A stretch of DNA of 53,140 bases, from positions 1-53,140 of the forward strand of contig RPFO01002325.1 in NCBI GenBank assembly GCA_009746045.1. The letters run 5' to 3'. Shown piece after piece: positions 44,501 through 53,140 of this stretch (position 1 is the first letter of the stretch; the number at the start of each line of letters is the position of its first letter). The position numbers and the translations under genes were made by a program. The notes below the pieces were generated by a model. It was not told the origin of the DNA. It did not search any database and was given only the letters and a program-made list of their open reading frames with translations. Source of the stretch: Mesostigma viride (lineage: Eukaryota > Streptophyta > Mesostigmatophyceae > Mesostigmatales > Mesostigmataceae).

Positions 44501-45187
44501 GCGCGGATGCCGTCTGGTCCTATGTTTGTACAACTGCATGGGGATGACTTGCGTGTCATTGCTTCGCGGTCAGCCTTGCATGCATTCTATGCTGACATTG
44601 GGCGGCGGTTCCCAGTGGGTGAGTTGCAGCAATTGGGGCCGCAGACGCCACGGGTGTTTTGCGGGGTGGTGCAAACCCTGCGGGTGGTGTCGGGTAAGCA
44701 CCGGATGCACTTGGGTATTCCTGACAAGTACAGGGAGGAGCTCATGCGCGATGTGGAGGAGTTGTGCGCCAAGGGTTTGTGGAGCAGATTGCGTGGCAAG
44801 CTCGGCTGGATGGCAGCGGTGTGTGGGCCTGACCTGCTGGTGTTAAGTAGGACTGTGGATGAGGTGTTGGCTCTCGTTTCTCCGTCTGTGATCAAGCAGT
44901 ATGTTGCTGAGAGCCAGGGTGTAGTACTTTCTGGTTTGTCTCTTTCTCAGCCGATTGTGTTGCATTGCTTTGCTGACACGTCTGGCGAGGGCAGGGAGCT
45001 CACCAAGACGAGAGCTCGCATGGGCGGCTTGTTTGTGCTCTCCAACCCCAAGGGCAATGGTTCGCTCTGTGGGTGGTACTCTAGGTTGTGCCGCAGGGTG
45101 GCAGTTGGATCGGATACCAATGAGTGTCGCGGGGTGTGTTGTTACGCCGCAAGCCTCGGCCGCCACCTCTACCTCTACCTGTTCTGA
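41597..45187 (+). CDS. Copia-type pol polyprotein (integrase, protease-like, reverse transcriptase, truncated RNase H)
   Basis: 1196 codons. Domains in order by residue: (1) integrase zinc-binding LHKALGHGH..CRKC, ~104-140; (2) integrase core with Asp in VVQCDVF ~162, Asp in LECDQQFE ~218 and Glu in GLVERH ~248; (3) LWRGPGVVKEID ~360, resembling a GPY/F module; (4) a Pro/Gly-rich linker ~400-590; (5) a retropepsin-like region with VDTDAVV ~612 and AILGLPFLD ~675; (6) a Ty1/copia RT, with LPLKMVLSHK ~816, SIDVKRAFPN ~884 and HGDDLRV ~981 in place of the usual YVDD; (7) RNase H beginning FADTSGEG ~1124 and SDTNECRG ~1172. The frame stops about 90 residues short of a full RNase H. The protease position after integrase is unusual for Ty1/copia. 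The element is therefore 3'-truncated but otherwise open. Confidence 0.85.
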   Translation: MRAGAGEASSTPQVYSPYLGAQVAVLAGTREKGGHLEHGTAAEGGRAVSQGMGNEWVGGAAGGHTAAGGPPVGGTSPDPSSAHVNGAACGEAAGSLSVLNMATRLHKALGHGHAGEEWAAMLGFTDLVDMCKQVWLRCRKCQERAPKPHKFHARRPEFERGVVQCDVFMYDDRDYVLAVGRFSRYKVMVPLERKLKEHLCDALRLLRSKFGVASVLECDQQFECCVGEPGVGKIELAGVADHEHQGLVERHIQTSKQVMACMEKMRTGSYRERLVICNEIEQCLNNRVMVKVLGGQVAVTPKGVEMGLLSPEAVEEYRDYLSDRYVRMVKMDLRRGQVYVPCVNARVWAYAEGSHGKRGLWRGPGVVKEIDPDHMLASVALEDSCYDKLLAWKHLRPYYDGLGPPDPPAEEGVRDPSVQAGGEAGDPGAAGGVREGGGPDQPTRSLSPEAGLPPSKGGPASVGSGGSGVAPAVDDQEKQRAAVLARLVERLQEARRAATVGEQRQLGGNISRAGKERVAEGGMVPRSGEAGEPAEGGVARAGDAGALTAGAGQQAGGVGGLADAGPILPSEGDSPMDDSEAVEERGEPGELVAAVSKLANWYSDGLGSCRLEVDTDAVVCLLGEGVARHLPCTASRWRYVEDFSGLVRMPVRGEVMLTILGRETPFCVLEGYDGPAILGLPFLDHPDVRIQSSLLTRVGHGSIELQSYKSVEPLSRICSTVARLAALSGTEGVAWGADLPPAADLVMPALLHPNSLGITERDIAAHSPITFPELVLQMSTPSGFSSWWCAFRKALEEWQGYGVYEPLDTVPKGARVLPLKMVLSHKVKAGVEICYVRPVSQEFAGTSPLAKEELYTPGMAWDTFRMVSMIFLSFLDEGKDYACASIDVKRAFPNSSEEVAQEVWEGTPPLVVQTPPFWKEVVTSEFMGLCKAIEGLQSASIVWRITLMRALGEIAEFEVSPYDPSLFVARMPSGPMFVQLHGDDLRVIASRSALHAFYADIGRRFPVGELQQLGPQTPRVFCGVVQTLRVVSGKHRMHLGIPDKYREELMRDVEELCAKGLWSRLRGKLGWMAAVCGPDLLVLSRTVDEVLALVSPSVIKQYVAESQGVVLSGLSLSQPIVLHCFADTSGEGRELTKTRARMGGLFVLSNPKGNGSLCGWYSRLCRRVAVGSDTNECRGVCCYAASLGRHLYLYLF

Positions 45188-45709
45188 TACTACCTAAACT
45201 AGTGAGGCTGCTTCTATTTACACCCCTAGCGAAAGACGACCGAGACGAACCAGATCTCAATGCATTTACATATGTACTACTGTAATATGCCATAGACCAT
45301 TTAATCAAACCCGTTTACTCCAGGAAAAGAGGAAGGAAACACAACTAAACTGCCGTGACCCAAGCTAATATGTGCTAATTCATTTAACACACGCCGAGTG
45401 ACCACACAAGGAGTGGAGCGTGCATAAATGGTCACCAACGGTCCAACAGGCTCGGGCCGACCTGGCCCTCGCCTGCAGAAACACAGAAACACAAGCAGGT
45501 GCACAGATGCACGCCTGTCCACTACATTCTACAAAAGGATAAGGACCACTAATATAGTACGCGGCGCGGCGCCCAAAGGCACCCACTATACCACAGTACT
45601 GTTACGGGACAATCATGTCCAAACTAGAACTGCACGTAACCTAGGAACAACCGAGGCCAAGGACCTAATTTACGTCCGTAACTACAACGAATTGTTACGC
45701 GACGTAACA
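45185..45709 (-). mobile_element. Putative 3' LTR of a minus-strand retroelement
   Basis: Read on the minus strand, a G-rich polypurine tract (GGGGGGGGAGG, ~45710-45722) is followed directly by TGTTACG, the classic polypurine-tract/3'-LTR junction. The LTR end is uncertain. It may be TG..CA-bounded at 45185, exactly where the copia pol frame is cut, or only reach TGTTACG on the + strand at 45600. No second copy is in the window. Confidence 0.45.
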
Positions 45710-45722
45710 CCTCCCCCCCCAC

Positions 45723-46085
45723 AAAAGGTAGGGAGCCCTCTCCCTACGCAGAGAGGAGGGAACCAGAGGGGTAGGAAAATAATCCTAACGCACCCAGCAC
45801 ACACCAACACAATCGATAGACCATCCCAGATACAAAGCACCAATAGTTCACACGGTCTCCACCACCACGCCGGGTGGTGTAGGGTTAGCCAGCACCAAGC
45901 CTGGTGGTAGGTTCCCCTAACTGCCTGGAACGGAGTCCTGGCCGGGGGGGACGGCCCTGGGCAGGACACACAGAGTAAACACATCAGCGCTAAGGACCAA
46001 AACAGCCAACCAACTGGCCAGAATATGAGGGCGACTCTACATACCGGAGGGACAACACCCTCAGGTCGGGCCTAAGGCCCTCTAT
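45723..46085. other. 3' untranslated part of the minus-strand element
   Basis: Non-coding sequence between the gag-like ORF (stop at 46086) and the polypurine tract. It contains inverted CCACC/GGTGG stretches near 45858-45905 (CACCACGCCGGGTGGTG). Nothing else is identifiable. Confidence 0.4.
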
Positions 46086-47714
46086 CTAGTGGCCATCCGT
46101 CTGGTAAGTGCCACGAGAGGCCAGCAGGACCTCCAGGTAGGCCTGGTAGTGAGCCACATCCTCAACATTGTCATGCCTATCTACAGTGAGGAAAACATCG
46201 GCCCACACGCCGTCAGGAAAGAGGCCCAGGAAGGCCCAGTAATACCTATGCTGCGTGAGGACGACCTGGCCACGGGCCCAGTCCAGAAAGCCACAGGCAA
46301 AGAGGCGAAGGAAAGGCTCTACCGCGATCAGGCAAAGGGCCCGCAGGAGGAGGCAATGGTATACCGAATCCGAGGGCGCATACCCGTCGGGAAGAACAGG
46401 TCCACCAGGGGCTCCACGTTGGACGGCCACAACCGGATGTGCCGAACCTCGCGGGAGCGCCACCGACGAACACACTGTCGCGACCCGAATGTCTCTAGGT
46501 AGTCGCTGGCACGAGGAGGAGGGTGACCGCGGGAGTCTAGACCCTGGCCCGGGATAGGCGCCGGGCGGCGGGCATCCCACTCAAGGATGGGCTGGAGGAC
46601 CGTAGTGTACGCCGCACCCGGCACCGCAGGAAACTCTACTGTAAGGGCATCCGAAGCCATAATGCCCAGAGGGGGAGGGTAAGCCCACTGAAACCCACCG
46701 TAGGTGTCCAAGTCGTTGTGGCGCCTCGCCCAGCGATACAGGACGCGCCGGACCAGGATCTCACCCTCGAACACCGGATCAGCTAAAATAACCATGTCGA
46801 ACGGAGGCCGATCAGTCTCAATGGGTAGGCCACGATCCCGGGGCGCCCGACACACCTGGGAGAACCCATAGGACATGGGAGAGATGGCAAGCTCAGCAGA
46901 GGCGCGCGGCAGGTCACACTGTCGGCAGGCGAGTGCGGACATACCATACCCCGGAATGGGCGTGTCACGCGACTCCGGCGTCGCGTGCACCAAGAAGGAG
47001 CCCTGTCCCGATCACCCTGGGACAACTCCCTGAGGGAATCGGCAGCGCGGGTGGCGCGAGGATCCTGACCGGTGGACCGAACAACCGCGGCCAAAGACGC
47101 GAGGCCGAAGGAGGAGGGACCGGAGCAGGGGCTGACGCAGGGGCAGGAGCCGACACCGACGCAGGGGGCACTGGTAAAACAGGAGGTCGCGCCGGACCTG
47201 AAGCCAGAGAGGGCCGTGACGGACCCGCCAACGACGCAGGCGCGCCGGTCTCCGTTGCCGGTGCACCCTCAGGCCACATGTTGAAAATGGGGCCCGTAGG
47301 GACAGGCAGTCCTGCATAAGATTGACTACCATCCAGGCCCCAGTCAGGAACCGGAATCCTCTGCGGAGGACCACCCTCCCAAAGTCTGGGAAGCCCGCTA
47401 GTATCGCCAAAGAAACCCCGCGACGTCTGCGCCTGAGCGGGAGGAGGCTCGGAAGCAGCGACGGAGGGCGAGCTAACAGGGGCAGGAGACTCCCGCGTAG
47501 GCGCAGGTAGAGCGGTAACAGGCGCAGAGGCAGCAGGAGTCGCAGGAGCCGCCGGAACCACAGCGACCGCGCGGCGCAGGCGGGGGTGCGGGCGAAGCCG
47601 TAGTCGCCGGGGCGACAGAAGGGGTAGGGGGCGCGATCCAGCCGGCGTGGCCGGGACCTGCGCCTGGGCCGCAAGGAAGGCCCCAAACGCCGTGGTCAAA
47701 GACTGGATGATCAT
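46086..47714 (-). pseudogene. Orphan gag-like ORF, minus strand, two frameshifts
   Basis: Three frames follow one another on the minus strand: 47714-46965 (Pro/Ala/Ser-rich, ending RVIGTGLLLGARDA), 46993-46328 (CRQCDLPRASAELAISPMSY, HNDLDTYGGFQWAYPPPLG, VEPLVDLFFPTG) and 46580-46086 (AVEPFLRLFACGFLDWARGQ, HRYYWAFLGLFPDGVWADVF). Two single-base shifts, near 46990 and 46350, would join them into ~530 residues: a low-complexity N-terminus and a folded, Trp/Tyr-rich C-terminus. I recognise no family. The association with the polypurine tract and LTR-like sequence at 45185-45722 suggests retroelement gag. It is GC-rich, whereas the sequence starting right at its 5' end is G-poor. Confidence 0.5.
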
Positions 47715-49649
47715 TTTCCATTCCTCTCTTCCTGTGACCCAATATACTCCCCTTTTCTCCTATGCACCATCCGAAAACATGCTCCCCTCTAGACCCCAAC
47801 CAAGACTTTCCTACCCTTCCTTCATCCCGCTTATTAGCATTGGAAGATATGCCCTATGGAAAAACTTAGTCTCTAATCCCCCGAAGCTCCTCTCTTCCCC
47901 TCTTGCCAACCTTCCTAAGCTGAGTCAAGTCACCCTCAACAGTTTTTTCACCTTCTTATGTTGCTCACCAAACACAAGTCCTGGCAGAACCACAATAGTT
48001 GCGCCCTCTATCTTTACTATCCTCATTATCTTGACTAACCTGCATCTCCTAACTTGCTAACCTCATCAGTGGATCTCTGGCCTCTCTATGCCTACCAAAA
48101 CTCTGTAGCAGAATTTTCAACGTTAGAGAACCATTATCCCTCCCGATCAATGCAGGATAGATTATCCTTGGCACCTTCAGCAGTACCAAGCCTCAAAAAT
48201 ATATAAAGATTATCTCAGATGGTACAATAGGATTTGTCGTTGCAGAATACGTAGCTCCTTCCGTCAGGCCTCAGTACCCTTATTGCTAAGTCAAGCCCAT
48301 TCTCTGCCTACCGTTTTACTGACCTGCCCTCAACAGTGCGTCAGCATCTTACGAGTAGCAATTTCGTCTCCACACCTTCTCTTCCTACCTTCCCTTATAA
48401 TAATAGAAGCCTTTACCCCTAGGAGGAGAACTCCTTAGAAGAAGTAAATCTGACTACCTTTCACTCTGATGTCCTCATATACCTCTTCATGTAAGAGTAG
48501 TTACCTTAAACGTGATGCCCCAATTCCTTTCGGTGTCCCCCTCATCCCGACGCTCGCCCTCCTCTTTACCTCACGTCTCTAGTTATTCGTCCACTCAGGA
48601 CGGCATTCCTTAGCTACCCTAGTGCTGAATCTGGCAACAGATCCCCAGTCCCCTATATAATCAGCTCCCCACCCTCTCAATCCCTCGTACCCTCCACAGT
48701 GGCTTTTCCGCCAGTCTCTTCGGGTTCGTCCACTGATTTGGGGGAGGGAACATAGCCTGTCAGCGGGGCGACTCTGACAGGTCCTTAGATACTACCCAGA
48801 TATAATTTTTCTTGGCCTTTTTTAAACTCGTTAGGAGCTGAATCTTCCCTACACACGTGTGCCTCCTTTAGTTCTTGAATGTGGTTAAACCGCCCTCACC
48901 ACTGTGTAACCCCTTCTTGATGCTGAATAACTCTTTGAATCTCTGTGTTGTAGATACGGTCGGGCTACTCCTTTTACGAGGCCCTAGTAGACTTAGACGA
49001 TCCCTACCCCTCCACACCCAACCATACTGTCATTATCTGATGTCCACCATCATTCCCACGGTACGGTTCCCTTTCCCATGTTAACAAGGACGTAACGTCA
49101 ACCTGCACGCCACTCATAGGCCCTATCACTACCCTATTATACTAGGATTAGATTGCACCAGATAATAAATACTATTAATATATGATACCATGCATTGTCC
49201 AATACCTTACTGTACGAACTCATTATAATTGGGAAAATTATCCTTCGTAGATATTACTCCTCCTACACCTGTTATCCTCCTTAAGAACCTTATACCAAGT
49301 AATAATGTCAAATGACGAAATACTTCTGAATTACAAGCCAAGAACCTATTATGTATTTCCTTCAGTTTTAGAAGTACAACAGATAACCTTATCACTAACA
49401 ATAGTTGGATATAATATAAATACAGTATTACAAATAGATAGTATACTGGAAATGAAATATAAAAATGCTGTGATAGATTCCTCAAAATATGAAAAAAGAC
49501 TCCTTCTTATCCTCCCCTCGTTCTGTTACACCTGTATTATCAAAGGACGTGCATCCTACGCACTCTCGATGTATAAATGCCCACCGAGTTAAAGAACTAA
49601 AACAATTAGGTTCATATTAGAAGCAGATGAGAGCTAAACTCCCCACCTA

Positions 49650-50665
49650 CTCAAGCTGTTCCTGTTAGTCCTAAGCCAAATGGCAATTTCGCCTATTTAC
49701 TGATTATAGGAAGTTAAGTATTACTGTAAATCTAAATACCCTCTACCTCGATTGACATATATTTTAATAAGTAAAGTTCCACTTTTTCCCACAGTCTGAT
49801 GTGCCATTGTTTTGCAGTTGCGGATACTCCGAGGGCCATAAAACCGCCTGCACCCCTTTTGCGTCATACCAGTTAGAGTACGCTATGACTCTGTAACCGC
49901 CTCCTCTTTTTCAAATGTTAATGAAATGAAGGCTGTAACCTTTATGAAATTCTCTAATCGTCCTCATTCCTCTGATCTAAAATCCCCCTTTCCTCGTTTC
50001 TTTTCCTGAGCATGACCTTCTTGTCTCAAGCTTACTTAGATAGTATTCTTATACTCTCTGATTTAAACGCACCTACTGATTAAAAATATTAGAAAATAAT
50101 GCTGAAAATTCTTTGTGCCGCCTTGCAGAAGTGCTCGGAGAGGGTCCATTTTTAGGCACTTCGTCAATGCCGGTCGCTACCGACCCGGATAAAACTAAGT
50201 CAAGTTCAGGAATGCCTACCCTACGACGTTAAAGTGGGTACGAGTTTCCTAGAATTGCCTTCTTACTATAGCGTTTTATCCCGCGTTTCGCCACTAGAGC
50301 ACCCCATATATTTATTAAACGAAGATATCCCCTTTGTTTGAGTAGTGAGTTCATGCTTTTCATGCCTAAAATCCCTACTCCTTTCCCCTCCTCACTATCC
50401 TACCGGATACTACAAACCCTTTTTGGGCTACAGAGCAGTAAATACTATATGTGTCCCTTCTCCAGATCAGTGTCAGCGGCTTAAGCCAATTGAATATATC
50501 TCTAGACAATGCTCCCTGCGGAGCTAACTATCCCGTCCACCAGGCAGGAACTCTTAGCTGTATTTGCCACGGCTGCAGCACTTCCTTAAGGCTCAATTTG
50601 ATTCTGCCTGACATAAACCCTTGAGCGAGATCCTTATAGTTAGTATCAAACGGATCATCGTCCCC
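49650..50665 (+). pseudogene. Gypsy reverse transcriptase and RNase H, multiply frameshifted
   Basis: Recognisable blocks in family order are VSPKPNGNF, LLI-GS-VLL (from DYRKL..TV), GHKTAC.PF.SYQLEYAMTL, PPLFQMLMK, EGPFLGT.., TDPDKTK..GMPT, YYKPFLGYRAVNTI (TDAS-type block), KPIEYISRQ, NYPVHQA and SQRAWII.AHFPFKLQYVK. Each matches the Ty3/gypsy consensus in spirit. Their regular spacing makes chance similarity very unlikely. No segment longer than ~60 codons is open. Confidence 0.78.
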
Positions 50666-51410
50666 TTACCATCTTCTCTCCCAACCCAACCTACCCCCTC
50701 GCAACGCGCTTGGATAATTTTAGCACATTTCCCCTTTAAACTTCAGTATGTCAAGGTGTATAACATAATACCAATGCCTCTCTCCTCGGCCAGACTATTC
50801 CTTCTTCGAGACCTATGTTCATCAATATTACTCTAGTTCTACTACTAGGTGTAACCCTTTATGTGAATACCTGATGATCATTCCTATGCCTACCTCTTTC
50901 AACACTGTTCGGCATGCCTATCTTCCTTCCACGTAACTCTCTCTCCCGTGTGAGCCCTTCCTGTCCCGTGGAGGGAAAAAATAAAAGTTCTATACGCTTA
51001 GCCATATATCACTACGTCAAAAGTCTTGATGAAAAGGTAGTCCCCCTTAGACCTCCCTCTCTTCGCAGGCGTAGGAATCTCTTAAACCTTACTGGTACTT
51101 CTGTAGCAGCCTACCTCTGATCTGAACGCCTTATTAGTAATTTACGCCATGAGCCGAGGAAAGATTAGCTCCCATTGTGCACATCCCCAACAATTAGCAA
51201 GCACCCTTGTAAATTGTAGGTGTTTTATATTGCAATAGCAGATTCTCCCCCTCAATCCCTGTAGTCCCTCCTATCGTCGCTCCCCTTGCTCTGAGTTCAT
51301 GACTTAGCTGCTCACCGGGTGTAAACGTACGGACCTGTAGCCCGCGCTCTTATTACTGCTTCCCGTTATAAGATTGGTATGAGTATTTAGAACTTAGCAA
51401 TCTTCCAGAA

Positions 51411-51840
51411 ATGAAACCCAATAATGGTAGACAATACAAACCTGACCTTGCCATACCCTATCATGCCTTGGATTCTATCATGATGGATTTTGAGGACCTT
51501 TTAGAAAGAATGATAGGCAATGTCCCAAATCCTGTGTTCATGATCTTTACCGTATGTGCCAGCTTGTGCCGTGTCCTTTTAGAAACTCACCGCACTATTG
51601 CGCACCCTAACCTCAAAATGATATAGATATCATGGGATGAGTAGGCAGTTTATATATAAAGAAAATTATTTACCTCAATTTTGGCAGCTTTTTCGCTTGC
51701 ATCGGTACCAATACCTACACTTCCTACCACTCCTCCTCCTCTCATTTATATATCTCTTAATAGAGTATAGAAAAGCGCTTATGCACTATGTTAATGCCGG
51801 TAGTGATTGGAGGATTATTTAGTTGTTTAATCCCTCAACA
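51411..51840 (+). pseudogene. Gypsy integrase remnant
   Basis: Two frames: 51411-51626 with RQYKPDLAIPYHALDSIMMD (the P..LDSI.MDF core start with the first catalytic Asp) and 51637-51822 with MSRQFIYKENYLPQFWQLF (from the SDRD.QF...FW block) and ALMHYVNAGSDW (from LRHYVNA..DW). The order matches integrases downstream of RNase H. The third acidic residue cannot be identified with confidence. Confidence 0.7.
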
Positions 51841-53140
51841 ATTGCCCCCAAGCTGCCATGATATACCCCTTCTTCTTAGATACTGGAGAACCCCTACCCC
51901 ACCCTCTCTTACTATCCTCTACGACAAGATGAGTCCCGAATACTGTAGAAGGTGTACATTCCTTACTAATAATGAAAAACGTCATACCACGCGATCTCAG
52001 GTATCAAAAACTCACTAAGACCTTCTATTGCGTCCTCCTTAGATAGACAGCACCTAGATAGAATAGGAAATCTAGTATAGTAAGAAGAGCCCCCGTGTTG
52101 CCTTTTGCTATAAGTTTGAAGCAAACTGAAGGGTCAACTTACGCCTCCTTCTTAGACCCTTCCATTTGTCTAGGTAGAAATTTCTGTATAAAGCATATCC
52201 CTACCTCTTGCAAACGCATTCAAACACCTTCCATAACCAGCTAACTTACCACCCTAGTACGTCGCTGGCAGGAGTTACGCCTGCCCCTTTAGAGCATAAT
52301 CCTACACTGGAATTAAAACGAAGTAGAAAGCATCGGCCCATCAATATCAAAAAGGCCGCGTACCCACGTCAGTATAAGTGAATGGATGTATGCTCAGTGA
52401 TAATAAGTTTGGGTAACGAGATGAGCTAGATGTTAGTCCCGCTGCAAATAATAAACCCTGCACAACCTACGTAGCCTCTCCTCTCTTAGTATGTCTCTTC
52501 ACGTTGTTGTCCCCTCCCTCCGCACCGCATACAAGCCACCCTCCGCTGAGACCCCGCCTCCCGCCGCCTTACCGACCCTGGCTGTATTTCGAGGCCCTTC
52601 CGCCGTTGTGGTCCGATCAGACCGGTCTTGGTGCAGCCGGCCCTCAGCCCAACATCAGCTTAGTCAGCTGCCTCTTCGGTCACGTGTTATTCCTTTCCCC
52701 TATGACCCACCAGCTGTCCTGCACGGTCTCGATGAGCGACACTGTTTTGGGTTCGTCCAGCTGTCCCGCCTTGGCAGATAATCTCTTTTTTTTTTTTTCC
52801 CGTTGGTGCCGTTGTCCTACCCTCTCCACTCCTTGCGCCGTACCGCCTACGGAGGTGTTCCCTGGCTCAGCTTAGTGATCTGAGGTAGACTAAACCCCTG
52901 CCGACCTTTACTGCCGTAGATCAGAGATAGCTATCATCGCGACGAGCTTAGTGTCCTACCCCTCGGCGCCCCAGCCGAGACATATATTACCCAGATATTC
53001 TTTTACCTCGAGCCTGCGTCCGCCTCCTCGGGTGTCTTCCCTCCCGCTCCGTCCCGTCTCCTCGTCGACCCGGAGTCGCATGCAAGCCTACCCCTTCGGT
53101 TGCCCCCTGATCCTCTTTCTGCACGTCTCCATGCGGCCAT
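51841..53140. other. Right end: decayed element tail passing into GC-richer sequence
   Basis: To ~52480 the sequence keeps the AT-rich, G-poor character of the gypsy remnant without recognisable peptides. From ~52480 the GC content rises. Frames at 52491-52781 and 52504-52875 are open but show no domain. A T tract occurs at ~52785-52798. The stretch could be the start of another element running off the window. Confidence 0.4.

Larger units (their letters stand above)
47740..51840 (+). mobile_element. Decayed Ty3/gypsy retrotransposon
   Basis: Across ~4 kb, short peptides in changing frames on the + strand follow the gypsy order. Protease end: YPIILGLDC (~49127-49152). RT: VSPKPNGNF (~49667-49690) and PPLFQMLMK (~49898-49926). 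RT-RNase H connection: TDPDKTK (~50179-50199). RNase H: KPIEYISRQ (50483-50509). Integrase: 51411-51830. Frameshifts and stops occur every few dozen codons. The region is AT-rich with few G on the + strand. A gag should lie in 47740-48950 but cannot be made out, and LTRs were not found. Confidence 0.75.

Overview
The window reads as nuclear DNA of a photosynthetic eukaryote of the green lineage, most likely a chlorophyte or prasinophyte alga. It holds three intron-rich genes with GT..AG introns and GC-rich exons. One encodes a plastid-type siroheme-branch enzyme with a probable transit peptide. TGTAA, the polyadenylation signal favoured by chlorophytes, follows two of the genes. Everything else is simple repeat, minisatellite or retroelement. 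There is no prokaryotic gene organisation. The species cannot be named from the sequence alone.

Left third (1-21589). A 2.2-kb purine-only repeat is followed by a lone minus-strand exon (2965-3317) encoding a secreted EGF-like segment. Divergent to it is a complete five-exon exostosin-type GT47 glycosyltransferase gene (4365-10107). Next come three LINE ORF1 copies (11850-16030) and a fold-back element (16178-16560). A five-exon minus-strand gene for uroporphyrinogen-III C-methyltransferase (SUMT, siroheme pathway) occupies 17058-21589. Its second intron is about half a kilobase of nearly pure C on the + strand, so the transcript is nearly pure G there.

Middle (21590-32665). A 1.2-kb divergent promoter region, rich in GTAC cores, separates SUMT from a 13-exon gene for a pepsin-like aspartyl protease. 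That protein has a signal peptide, both catalytic Asp motifs, a proline-rich linker, an extra C-terminal region and a membrane anchor. All exon phases of the three genes join without a break.

Right part (32666-53140) is a retroelement graveyard. In order it holds: two head-to-head LINE ORF2 remnants; a 707-bp solo LTR with a perfect 5-bp target duplication; a truncated LTR with a primer-binding site and a broken gag; a 130-bp tandem repeat; a Ty1/copia-type element; an orphan gag-like ORF on the minus strand beside an LTR/polypurine signal; and a strongly decayed Ty3/gypsy pol in G-poor sequence.

Most notable observations. (1) The LINE copies at 11.4-15.5 kb carry ORF1 and a 3' end but no ORF2. 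They share with the ORF2 remnants a 3'-terminal CAAC-tetraloop hairpin, with a compensatory base-pair change, and a TTAA-repeat tail. This suggests ORF1-only half-LINEs mobilised in trans. (2) The copia element has gag and pol in one frame separated by a single UGA in a UGA-CUA readthrough context, and its protease-like domain lies between integrase and reverse transcriptase. (3) GTAC cores, the core of the green-algal copper/hypoxia response element, cluster in the SUMT/protease promoter.
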